Part shown: in pieces, positions 1-5,007 of the stretch
Position numbering within the stretch: position 1 is the stretch's first letter
How the letters are laid out: each line of letters starts with the position of its first letter
Made by a program: the position numbers and the translations under genes
The notes under the pieces: model-generated
The model's database searches: none
The model's input: the letters and a program-made list of their open reading frames with translations, nothing else
What the model was told of the DNA's origin: nothing
Source of the DNA: Verrucomicrobiota bacterium
GTDB lineage: Bacteria > Verrucomicrobiota > Verrucomicrobiia > Verrucomicrobiales > DEV007
Direction: 5' to 3'
Length of the DNA stretch: 5,007 nt
NCBI GenBank assembly: GCA_020630835.1
Contig: JAHDIL010000177.1
Location: forward strand, 1 to 5,007

Positions 1-666
1 GGATGGTTGCCTTCGAGGCCTTTCCCCAGCACTAGTGCTCAGGAGATCTTGGGCTTGCGGGAAATCGCCGAAGCACTCGACGCCCCGAAAGCGAGTTTGA
101 AAGCTGGCGATGAAGAACGAGTTTTGCCCGATTGGCAGCGCATCGTCATGGGGATATCGGTCACGGCTATCCCGTTCGTGCTTGTTTTCTTCATCCTTGT
201 TGCAGCACTCAAGCGCATACCTGTCTACGAGGAGTTTGTGGAGGGAGCCAAGGAAGGTTGGTCCGTTGCCGTTCGTATGATGCCTTTCATCGTGGCTATG
301 CTCGCGGCATTGGCGATTTTCCGGAATTCAGGAGCGCTTTATCTCCTCCAGTTGGCCATGGCCCCCATCCTGGAGTTTTTGCGCTTCCCTCCCGATTTAG
401 TGCCGATGGCTCTCATGCGTCCGCTCAGTGGGAGCGGCAGTAAAGGCATTCTGATCGAAATTATTACCAATGATGGCCTGACCGAAGCCGTGAAGTTCGC
501 AGCTGCGACCATGTATGGCTCCACCGAGACTACCTTTTATGTTCTTGCCGTTTATTTCGGATCTGTAGCCATTCGACGGACGCGTCACGCTCTCGCTGCT
601 GGTCTTTGTGCGGACGCTGCCGGGGTCATCGCTGCCGTCGTCATCTGTCAGGCGTTCTTCGGATAG
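1..666 (+). CDS. spmB: Nucleoside-recognition (SpmB-type) membrane protein, probably SpmA-SpmB fusion, 5' truncated
   Basis: The reading frame is open from base 1 to the TAG at 664-666, giving 221 visible residues; the true start lies outside the window. From about residue 48 it matches spore maturation protein B / the nucleoside-recognition (Gate) domain. There is a membrane segment at ~48-70, the VYEEFVEGAKEGW motif at ~75-87, a second membrane segment at ~88-107, the hallmark ALMRPLSGSG at ~137-146, GSTETTFYVLAVYFGS at ~173-188, an IRRTRHAL stretch, and a last membrane segment at ~201-217. Residues 1-47 are a hydrophilic linker rather than a normal SpmB N-terminus. This fits the SpmA-SpmB fusions known in Bacteroidota and Verrucomicrobiota, with SpmA upstream of the window; the fusion is inference. 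It is an inner-membrane protein whose substrate is unknown. In Bacillus SpmA/SpmB affect spore core dehydration, a role that need not apply in a non-sporulating host. It converges on rnpA. A TTG at position 7 should not be taken as the start. Confidence 0.85.
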   Translation, partial: GWLPSRPFPSTSAQEILGLREIAEALDAPKASLKAGDEERVLPDWQRIVMGISVTAIPFVLVFFILVAALKRIPVYEEFVEGAKEGWSVAVRMMPFIVAMLAALAIFRNSGALYLLQLAMAPILEFLRFPPDLVPMALMRPLSGSGSKGILIEIITNDGLTEAVKFAAATMYGSTETTFYVLAVYFGSVAIRRTRHALAAGLCADAAGVIAAVVICQAFFG

Positions 667-671
667 AAAAA

Positions 672-735
672 TAGGGAAAGCCTTAGCCGTTTGGGAAAAT
701 CTACCATCTTCCGGTCCACGAATTCACTTTCCCTA
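672..735 (-). terminator. Possible terminator of rnpA in the convergent gap (9-bp inverted repeat)
   Basis: TAGGGAAAG (672-680) and CTTTCCCTA (727-735) form a perfect 9-bp inverted repeat that spans the whole gap between the two convergent genes. On the minus strand the second arm is followed by five T (671-667), as in an intrinsic terminator for rnpA. The loop is long (46 nt), but it holds a smaller imperfect hairpin (GGAA at 694-697 with TTCC at 709-712, plus two inner A:T pairs). On the + strand no T tract follows, so termination of the SpmB-type transcript here is less well supported. Confidence 0.4.
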
Positions 736-1095
736 CTACGAACTCTTTGGCTTCACTAGTTTTGCTCTATGCAGTAACCAGACCAACTCCTTCTCCAGTT
801 GGTCTGAGGTAGCTCGTGCCGCATGGTTGCGCGCGATGAGGACCAGCCTGGACCCCGATTTAATTTTAGAGCCAACCGATTTCTGCAGAATAGCGCGTAG
901 TCGCCGGCGCACGCGGTTTCGCGCTACGGCATTTCCAACTTTCTTACTTGTAATCAATCCCACGGAGAATTCATCTCGCGCCCCCTCGCGAGCATATCCT
1001 AGAACGAGAAAACGCCCAGCATGTGAGGATCCCTGTCGACGGATTTCGGCAAACTCAGCGCCTTTCTGGATTCTCCGCGAGCGGGGGAACTTCAT
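736..1095 (-). CDS. rnpA: Ribonuclease P protein component
   Basis: This 119-residue basic protein has the normal length for RnpA. It is the protein subunit of RNase P, which binds the catalytic RNA and helps remove 5' leaders from pre-tRNAs in the cytoplasm. The N-terminus RRIQKGAEFAEIRRQG carries the expected phenylalanine (F15), part of the central cleft that binds the pre-tRNA leader. The RNR signature is at residues ~51-67 (KKVGNAVARNRVRRRLR). The C-terminus has the usual amphipathic helix (SDQLEKELVWLL). The start is fixed: an in-frame TAG lies five codons upstream of the ATG at 1095-1093, with no other start codon between. No clear Shine-Dalgarno sequence is visible. It lies 100 bp downstream of rpmH, the conserved order, but a terminator sits in that gap, so rnpA is probably expressed by readthrough. 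The usual followers yidD and yidC are absent; the next gene is convergent. Confidence 0.96.
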   Translation of the reverse strand: MKFPRSRRIQKGAEFAEIRRQGSSHAGRFLVLGYAREGARDEFSVGLITSKKVGNAVARNRVRRRLRAILQKSVGSKIKSGSRLVLIARNHAARATSDQLEKELVWLLHRAKLVKPKSS

Positions 1096-1115
1096 GCTGG
1101 ATACAGTCTAGACGC

Positions 1116-1147
1116 AAAAAAACCCTCCAAGCATGAGCCGAGAGGGT
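1116..1147 (-). terminator. Intrinsic terminator/attenuator between rpmH and rnpA
   Basis: On the minus strand ACCCTC (1147-1142) pairs with GAGGGT (1127-1122). The stem continues inward through a G:U pair, one mismatch, another G:U pair and two G:C pairs (GC with GC) to a 4-nt TCAT loop, and is followed directly by an unbroken T run down to 1116. This is a textbook rho-independent terminator, placed about 50 nt after the rpmH stop and 20 nt before the rnpA start codon. Because rnpA has no obvious promoter of its own, the element probably works as a leaky attenuator that keeps RNase P protein well below L34. Confidence 0.8.
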
Positions 1148-1153
1148 GAGTCG

Positions 1154-1172
1154 GGTGGTTCTATGAACCACC
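1154..1172 (-). other. Perfect 8-bp hairpin downstream of rpmH
   Basis: GGTGGTTC (1154-1161) and GAACCACC (1165-1172) are perfect inverted repeats with a 3-nt loop. In the rpmH transcript the hairpin starts 23 nt after the stop codon and ends 6 nt before the terminator stem. It has no T tract of its own, so it is more likely an mRNA 3'-end stabiliser or part of the attenuator than a separate terminator. Confidence 0.6.
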
Positions 1173-1195
1173 AGGATCAAGTTTATGAGGGTATA

Positions 1196-1378
1196 TTACC
1201 GACCGTGCTGGACAGTGTGGCGGCTATATTTGAGCTCTGCTCCTTTGGGGATGAGGCGCTTACGGCCTTTTTGCCTGCGACGCTTGATAAGGTCACGTCC
1301 AGCTTTCGTGGACATACGAGCGCGGAAGCCATGCTGGTTCTTACGAGAGCGTTTGGAAGGTTGATACGTGCGTTTCAT
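1196..1378 (-). CDS. rpmH: 50S ribosomal protein L34 with C-terminal extension
   Basis: This is a small, very basic 60-residue protein of the large ribosomal subunit. The L34 signature is unmistakable: [21 protein letters not shown] at the start, then [15 protein letters not shown] and QKGRKRL ending near residue 42. Most bacterial L34 proteins end at about 44-46 residues; this one carries about 15 extra residues ([17 protein letters not shown]) before TAA at 1198-1196. The ATG at 1378-1376 is preceded by AAGGAAAG at about 9-12 nt, a plausible Shine-Dalgarno sequence and the best ribosome binding site among the minus-strand genes here. A TTGACA-type promoter lies about 70 bp upstream. rnpA follows after a terminator. 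dnaA is not upstream; the upstream neighbour is an HtrA-like gene. Confidence 0.97.
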   Translation of the reverse strand: MKRTYQPSKRSRKNQHGFRARMSTKAGRDLIKRRRQKGRKRLIPKGAELKYSRHTVQHGR

Positions 1379-1446
1379 ATTTGGCGTCTTTCCTTAAAGA
1401 GATTTGCCGGGCTAGGAAACGTTCAGCTCCCAATGCGGCGGGCGGG

Positions 1447-1474
1447 ACAGTAGTGGCAAATAAAATTTTGTCAA
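1447..1474 (-). promoter_or_regulatory. Sigma70-type promoter for rpmH
   Basis: On the minus strand a perfect -35 TTGACA (1474-1469) is followed by a 16-bp spacer and TACTGT (1452-1447), a -10 match at the three most conserved positions (T1, A2, T6). Transcription would begin near 1440, giving a leader of roughly 60 nt before the rpmH ATG. Its place in the only sizeable gap upstream of rpmH supports it. The weak -10 is the main doubt. Confidence 0.55.
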
Positions 1475-1496
1475 AAGCTTGTTGGGGGAAAAGCTT
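1473..1496 (-). other. AAGCTT repeat hairpin after the pseudoprotease gene (weak terminator candidate)
   Basis: AAAAGCTT occurs twice, at 1473-1480 and 1489-1496. As AAGCTT is self-complementary, the two copies can form a 6-bp stem (8 bp counting one G:U pair) around a 10-nt loop, 8-10 nt after the stop codon at 1504. Only a short T stretch follows, and it runs into the rpmH -35 hexamer. It could be a weak terminator for the HtrA-like unit that abuts the next promoter; the evidence is thin. Confidence 0.25.
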
Positions 1497-1503
1497 CTCA
1501 GCC

Positions 1504-3015
1504 TTATTCGAGTCGCTGTAGCCTTGAAATGATTCCACGCTGAATCAGCTGATCATTTACCATACGAGAAACTCGATCATCGACGTAAACGATCTTCGGA
1601 TAGGATTCGAACCTAATCTCGTGAATGCCAGACTCTGGGATTTCCTGAAAGGCATCCGCCAGATCCTGAAGGTCAAGGATAGGCTTTCCATTGATCGTCT
1701 CGACGATAGCTGACCCAGCCCGCTCATAGCCAAGCGTGCTTGGGGTTTTCACTACATTGGTGAGGAAAACAATCTTCCGGCGCCCCTCTTCCTCATATGG
1801 CTCAGGATTGAGGAGGGCATTCACGAGTCGCGAAGGTGCCCGAGTTTTCCAGTCGTTCCCCCAGGCTCGCAGGAAGGGCTGGGTTAATTCTTGAAAGATC
1901 AGCCCGCCGAAGACGTGGTAGTTTGGCCCGCGATCAAACATGTAGGGATCGATCAATTGCTCCTCTGGCGACTGGCGCAGGAGCTTGATTTCTTTGGTCA
2001 GGACTTTCCCATCCCTAACGATTTTAGTCGGAATCGTTTTGCCGGCCTGTGCGGCTCCTCGGACAAGATGGGCGAAGCTTAGGGTGCCATATTCGGCATC
2101 TTCATAGTTGCCGCGCGAGTCGACAGCTTGCCCGTCGATACTCAGAATGACATCACCTGACTGGAGACCGGCTTTGTCGGCCGAACTTTCAGGGGCTGTT
2201 TTGCGAATGAGAATACCACCCTCCTTATCGTCTATCTTGTAGTATTCACGTAGCACTGGATCTAGGGTGGAAGCGAAGGAGATGCCGAGGCTGGGAAAAC
2301 CGGCGTAGGCTCCATCGCTCAAATCATCGAGGAACGTCTTGATGATCGGGGCAGGGAGGATGTTCGCTACTTGCTCGTCTGAGGAATAGCTTATGAGCAT
2401 GCCGACCAGTTTCCCATCGCGCAGAGTGGGCAAGGTGAAGCTGTTGACCCGGGACTGGAGAGAGCCCTTCACCTGATAGATGAGGAAAACAGAACCAGGT
2501 AAAAAGTAGCGTCCCACGTTGACTCGAATCACATCGACTTCAGTAGAGATGGGATTGCCGTTGTCTTCGGTCTGCCAGATTTCGACGGTGTCTCCTGCTT
2601 TCACAGAGGTGTCCAGCTCCACTGGGGTGCGTCCTTTTAATACATCCGGACCGTCGGGTGCAGGGATGAGGAGAGCGAGGTTAGCCTCGTAATCGATAGC
2701 GGCGATCTCAGCAGGAGCTTTGATGCCATTCGCTGGGTTCTCTAGCTCGACATAGGTAGCATTGGCACACAGCTCAGCAGTGACGAGGACACGATTCCCC
2801 TCGAGCACAGCACCCAGCCCACGGCGTGGGGCAGGGGCGCTTTTGTCCCATGGGCGGAAAAAATTATAGGACTGGAGCGTGGCATTGACTCGGATGAAGG
2901 AGCTGGCGACCTCCTCGGCTCGCAAACTGGAGGGTGATATGATCGCTGTTAGGAGCAGAAGGGTGGTGGTGAGGCACTGCAGACGCATCCGATTTACGGT
3001 GAAAAACAAATTCAT
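1504..3015 (-). CDS. Secreted HtrA/DEG9-like pseudoprotease with two PDZ domains
   Basis: This is a 503-residue exported protein built like the HtrA gene just upstream. Residues 1-33 form a Sec signal peptide (hydrophobic core TTTLLLLTAII, likely cleavage after LRA). A trypsin-like domain spans ~38-230, PDZ1 is at ~243-347 (GGILIRKTAPESSADKAGLQSGDVILSIDG) and a DEG9-type second PDZ plus helical tail is at ~365-503 (NYHVFGGLIFQELTQPFL, later AIVETINGKPI). The catalytic triad appears lost. Where the neighbour has TNAHVV this has TAELCA (H to E81). Where it has DLALL this has NLALL (D to N112). GNSGGP is replaced by VNSFTLP (F193 or a shifted S192, and no oxyanion glycines). It is therefore probably not a protease but an envelope binding, adaptor or chaperone protein; that role is inference. 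The ATG at 3015 was chosen because the frame further upstream runs into the neighbour's coding repeat. ATG at 2988 (MRLQC) is an equally good signal-peptide start, and neither has a clear ribosome binding site. The gap to the upstream gene is 28 bp, so co-transcription is likely. Confidence 0.88.
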   Translation of the reverse strand: MNLFFTVNRMRLQCLTTTLLLLTAIISPSSLRAEEVASSFIRVNATLQSYNFFRPWDKSAPAPRRGLGAVLEGNRVLVTAELCANATYVELENPANGIKAPAEIAAIDYEANLALLIPAPDGPDVLKGRTPVELDTSVKAGDTVEIWQTEDNGNPISTEVDVIRVNVGRYFLPGSVFLIYQVKGSLQSRVNSFTLPTLRDGKLVGMLISYSSDEQVANILPAPIIKTFLDDLSDGAYAGFPSLGISFASTLDPVLREYYKIDDKEGGILIRKTAPESSADKAGLQSGDVILSIDGQAVDSRGNYEDAEYGTLSFAHLVRGAAQAGKTIPTKIVRDGKVLTKEIKLLRQSPEEQLIDPYMFDRGPNYHVFGGLIFQELTQPFLRAWGNDWKTRAPSRLVNALLNPEPYEEEGRRKIVFLTNVVKTPSTLGYERAGSAIVETINGKPILDLQDLADAFQEIPESGIHEIRFESYPKIVYVDDRVSRMVNDQLIQRGIISRLQRLE

Positions 3016-3043
3016 GAAAAAATGGGCAAAGGGTTGGAAATGC

Positions 3044-4780
3044 TTACTCGGCGGGCTTTTCGGCAGGCTTTTCAGCGGGCTTTTCGGCAGGCTCTGCAGT
3101 GACTTTTGGTTTCTGAGGTAGAAGCTCGGGCCGTATCTGAAGTATTTCTGGCTCCTGGATCCGATGATCGTAGAGGACATTATATTGTTTGTTGATTCGA
3201 TCGTGTGCGGTAGCAGCTTCCTCGCGGCGCAGGATGACAGGACGCTCTTCGTTGAGGAGACGGATTACGTGGAAGTCATTTTTGCCGTCTTCAGCGTCGT
3301 CGCCGTTGAGGGCATCATAGACATCCTGCAGCACGTTTATTTTTTCTCCATTGATGGAGTCGACGATGCGACCGGCGAAAGGTTGCACGTGGGTATTGAT
3401 GGAATCCGGCAACACTGAGGTGAGCACGATTGGCTGGGGACGTTCACGGTAGAGTTCGTCCTCCATATAGAAGTCGTAGTAGTAGCGTGTGAGCGAATCT
3501 CCGAGCTTGAAGGTGCGCATCAGCGGATTGTCTAGCGGCTGAAACTGCATGCCGGAGTAGAGGACGAAGTTCGGCTTCTTGTCGTAGGCATTCGCCTGCA
3601 TCAGGTAGGGGATGTAGCGATCCAGCTCGATGGAAAGGGTGAGAGGCTTTTTGTCCCGCTGGACCTTTAGCTCAACCGTATCTCCAGCAAACTTCCGCTC
3701 GATGATCTCGTTTAGATTGACCCGTTCGCCTTCGATTTCGATGAAGCCGTCGCTAAAGATGGGATAGTCATCTATCGACAGGAGGACGTCTCCTGTTTCT
3801 AAGAGGGAGCCAGCGGAGCCAGCGGCGTCTGCCTTTGCCACCATCACGCCTAACCCGTCATTTGGCAGCCCTAGGGCGGCCCGCTGGGCAGGGTTGAGGA
3901 TGGGTAGGATAGTTGTTGCCAGATCTACGTAGTGATCATAGCTGCCATCTTCCACATCCGTAAGGAAACGTTTGATAACAGGCACGGGAATCATGTAGCT
4001 CGTGCCTTGCGCAACATCACCGCTGTAACCTTGGAAAGCTACGCCAACCACTTTATTACGCTGCAGCACGGGACCGCCGGAGTTTCCAGGGTTGATGGCG
4101 GCATCTATCTGAATGGTGAGGTGATTGTCCACCGCTGAGTGTGCGTATCCACGAAAATCGATTCGGGAGACAATACCCCGCGTGACCGAAATGCGTTCGC
4201 CACCGATTGGGTAGCCAACAGCGATAACGGTCGTATTTAACTTAGGGATGCCGCCAATGTATAGGGACTCCACATTGGTGAACCCTTCCTGATAACGATC
4301 CTCGTCGACGATTTCTAGCAGGGCTAGATCGCAATCGTGGGCGACATGCAAAACACGCGCTTCAAAGGGCTGCGGGTCTGACACTTGTTTTAGGTAGATG
4401 AGTCGAGCGTCACTAACCACGTGGGCATTCGTCAGGAAGCGGTTCGGACCCACGAGGAAACCGGTGCCGTTACCGCTTCCCATACCGCCTGAATTCCAGG
4501 GCACTCGGTAGTTGGGTTTACGCGTTTCGACTTCCACGCGCACTACAGCATCGAGATTGATTTCTGAGATGCTGGCATCGTCAGGTGAGCCTTCTTTTTT
4601 GACGATCGTGCCGCTATCTTCACCCTCATTGATCGGGGGAGGCTTTAAGGGGGACGGTGAGGCTTCGACACCCAGCTGAGCCTGCGAAGTGCTGACGGTG
4701 GATAGGACGAAGATGAGAGCGAAGGCACCGAGAGGCGCATGCCAGGCTCTTTGTGTTCGAGGAACAGAAATGGGTTTCAT
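3044..4780 (-). CDS. Secreted HtrA/DEG9-like serine protease with two PDZ domains
   Basis: This 578-residue protein is an S1C (HtrA/Deg) serine endopeptidase of the periplasm or envelope, a family that degrades or handles misfolded exported proteins. The signal peptide is at ~1-34 (basic n-region, core GAFALIFVLSTVS, cleavage near SQA/Q). A proline-rich acidic linker follows to ~70. The protease domain (~72-275) has an intact triad: H120 in FLTNAHVV, D151 in HDCDLALLEI and S234 in INPGNSGGPVLQ. PDZ1 is at ~285-388 (LLETGDVLLSID). A second, divergent PDZ resembling that of plant DEG9/DEG10 is at ~404-515 (FVLYSGMQFQPLDNP, SINGEKI), then a helical segment and a low-complexity AEKP tail (~562-578). 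Its length exceeds classical DegP/DegQ (~450-475). The ATG at 4780 is the only start that gives the signal peptide; no clear Shine-Dalgarno sequence precedes it. It follows ychF by 52 bp without a terminator and precedes the pseudoprotease by 28 bp, so an operon is plausible. Confidence 0.94.
   Translation of the reverse strand: MKPISVPRTQRAWHAPLGAFALIFVLSTVSTSQAQLGVEASPSPLKPPPINEGEDSGTIVKKEGSPDDASISEINLDAVVRVEVETRKPNYRVPWNSGGMGSGNGTGFLVGPNRFLTNAHVVSDARLIYLKQVSDPQPFEARVLHVAHDCDLALLEIVDEDRYQEGFTNVESLYIGGIPKLNTTVIAVGYPIGGERISVTRGIVSRIDFRGYAHSAVDNHLTIQIDAAINPGNSGGPVLQRNKVVGVAFQGYSGDVAQGTSYMIPVPVIKRFLTDVEDGSYDHYVDLATTILPILNPAQRAALGLPNDGLGVMVAKADAAGSAGSLLETGDVLLSIDDYPIFSDGFIEIEGERVNLNEIIERKFAGDTVELKVQRDKKPLTLSIELDRYIPYLMQANAYDKKPNFVLYSGMQFQPLDNPLMRTFKLGDSLTRYYYDFYMEDELYRERPQPIVLTSVLPDSINTHVQPFAGRIVDSINGEKINVLQDVYDALNGDDAEDGKNDFHVIRLLNEERPVILRREEAATAHDRINKQYNVLYDHRIQEPEILQIRPELLPQKPKVTAEPAEKPAEKPAEKPAE
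3047..3097 (-). repeat. 12-bp tandem repeat encoding an AEKP tail
   Basis: Three near-identical 12-bp units (GCC/GCT GAA AAG CCC/CCT) plus partial units at each end encode AEP-AEKP-AEKP-AEKP-AE at the extreme C-terminus of the HtrA-like protease. The units differ mainly at third codon positions, so the sequence is under coding selection but still open to slippage. The tail should be flexible and hydrophilic, perhaps reaching into peptidoglycan or giving length variation between strains. Confidence 0.85.
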
Positions 4781-4832
4781 ATAGATTGGACTGCAATGGG
4801 ATGCGTCAGCCAGAGCTTTCAGTGTCTTAATT

Positions 4833-5007
4833 TTATACGTTAAAACGGAATTCTACCACATCGCCGTCATTCATTACGTAGTCTTTTCCTTCGATACGCA
4901 ATTTTCCCGCCTCTCTCGCCTTAGCATTGCTCCCGAGTTCGACAAGGTCGTCGTAGTTGACAATCTCTGCGGCGATGAACCCTCGCTCAAAGTCGGTGTG
5001 AATGACG
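4833..5007 (-). CDS. ychF: Redox-responsive ATPase/GTPase YchF (Obg-like), C-terminal TGS domain only, 5' truncated
   Basis: The last 57 residues and TAA stop (4835-4833) of YchF are present; the rest lies beyond the window end. The visible part is the C-terminal TGS domain with the family's conserved ending: [14 protein letters not shown], then [28 protein letters not shown] and the terminal VVEFRFNV, very close in pattern to E. coli YchF. YchF/OLA1 is a cytoplasmic, ribosome-associated P-loop NTPase that prefers ATP and acts in stress responses and translation quality control. The nucleotide-binding domain cannot be checked here. It lies 52 bp upstream of the HtrA-like gene on the same strand, with no terminator between. 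Family assignment is secure; functional linkage to the protease pair is not. Confidence 0.95.
   Translation of the reverse strand, partial: VIHTDFERGFIAAEIVNYDDLVELGSNAKAREAGKLRIEGKDYVMNDGDVVEFRFNV

Noticed and set aside
132..588. Several 60-100-codon frames within the SpmB-type gene on both strands
   Set aside because: They are shadows of a well-supported membrane protein gene.
608..1111. 167-codon + strand open frame across the rnpA region
   Set aside because: It lies antisense to rnpA, has no recognisable protein features, and overlaps the end of the SpmB-type gene.
1133..1453. 106-codon + strand open frame across rpmH
   Set aside because: It is antisense to the unmistakable L34 gene, and its residues show no family pattern.
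1341..1538. 65-codon minus-strand open frame between the pseudoprotease and rpmH
   Set aside because: It overlaps both neighbours in another frame, spans the promoter region and resembles nothing known to me.
3016..3180. Longer open frame adding 55 residues to the N-terminus of the pseudoprotease
   Set aside because: It overlaps the coding 3' end of the protease gene, reads the AEKP repeat in the wrong frame, and would bury the signal peptide.
4140..4160. Sequence near GTATCCACG resembling a DnaA box
   Set aside because: It is a single imperfect match inside the protease coding sequence with no cluster of boxes or AT-rich region, so there is no case for an origin.
4832..4837. TATAAA on the minus strand as a -10 box for the protease gene
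   Set aside because: It overlaps the ychF stop codon and no acceptable -35 is found 16-18 bp upstream. It could still be a weak promoter but is not supported enough to annotate.

Overview
The window looks like ordinary chromosomal DNA from a Gram-negative bacterium of moderate GC. Three things suggest the Verrucomicrobiota (Opitutae/Puniceicoccales-like): fused SpmA-SpmB-type proteins occur there, long DEG9-like HtrA proteins with a second C-terminal PDZ occur there, and some promoters are sigma70-like while Shine-Dalgarno sequences are weak. This placement is inference from gene types, not a sequence match. I see no phage, transposon, CRISPR or tRNA signal.

Layout. The + strand holds only the 3' part of a nucleoside-recognition (SpmB-type) membrane protein gene (1-666). 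Everything else is on the minus strand. Read in the direction of transcription it is: the last 57 codons of ychF (5007-4833); an active, secreted HtrA/DEG9-like serine protease (4780-3044); a second secreted protein of the same architecture whose serine-protease active site has been lost (3015-1504); then, behind its own promoter, rpmH (ribosomal protein L34, 1378-1196) and rnpA (RNase P protein, 1095-736). A strong intrinsic terminator or attenuator (1147-1116) lies between rpmH and rnpA. rnpA converges on the SpmB-type gene across a 69-bp gap that carries a 9-bp inverted repeat. All gaps are short and none over 300 bp is unaccounted for.

How the genes relate. ychF and the two HtrA-like genes are co-directional with gaps of 52 and 28 bp, so they may form one transcription unit. 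The protease and pseudoprotease share a signal peptide, a trypsin-like domain, a PDZ domain and a DEG9-type second PDZ plus helical tail. They look like an old tandem duplication in which one copy kept H-D-S and the other lost it. This suggests an envelope proteolysis system in which the inactive partner acts as adaptor, regulator or chaperone. That pair is the most interesting object here. The second is the rpmH-rnpA intergenic structure, which should uncouple L34 output from RNase P protein output. The usual yidD and yidC genes do not follow rnpA.
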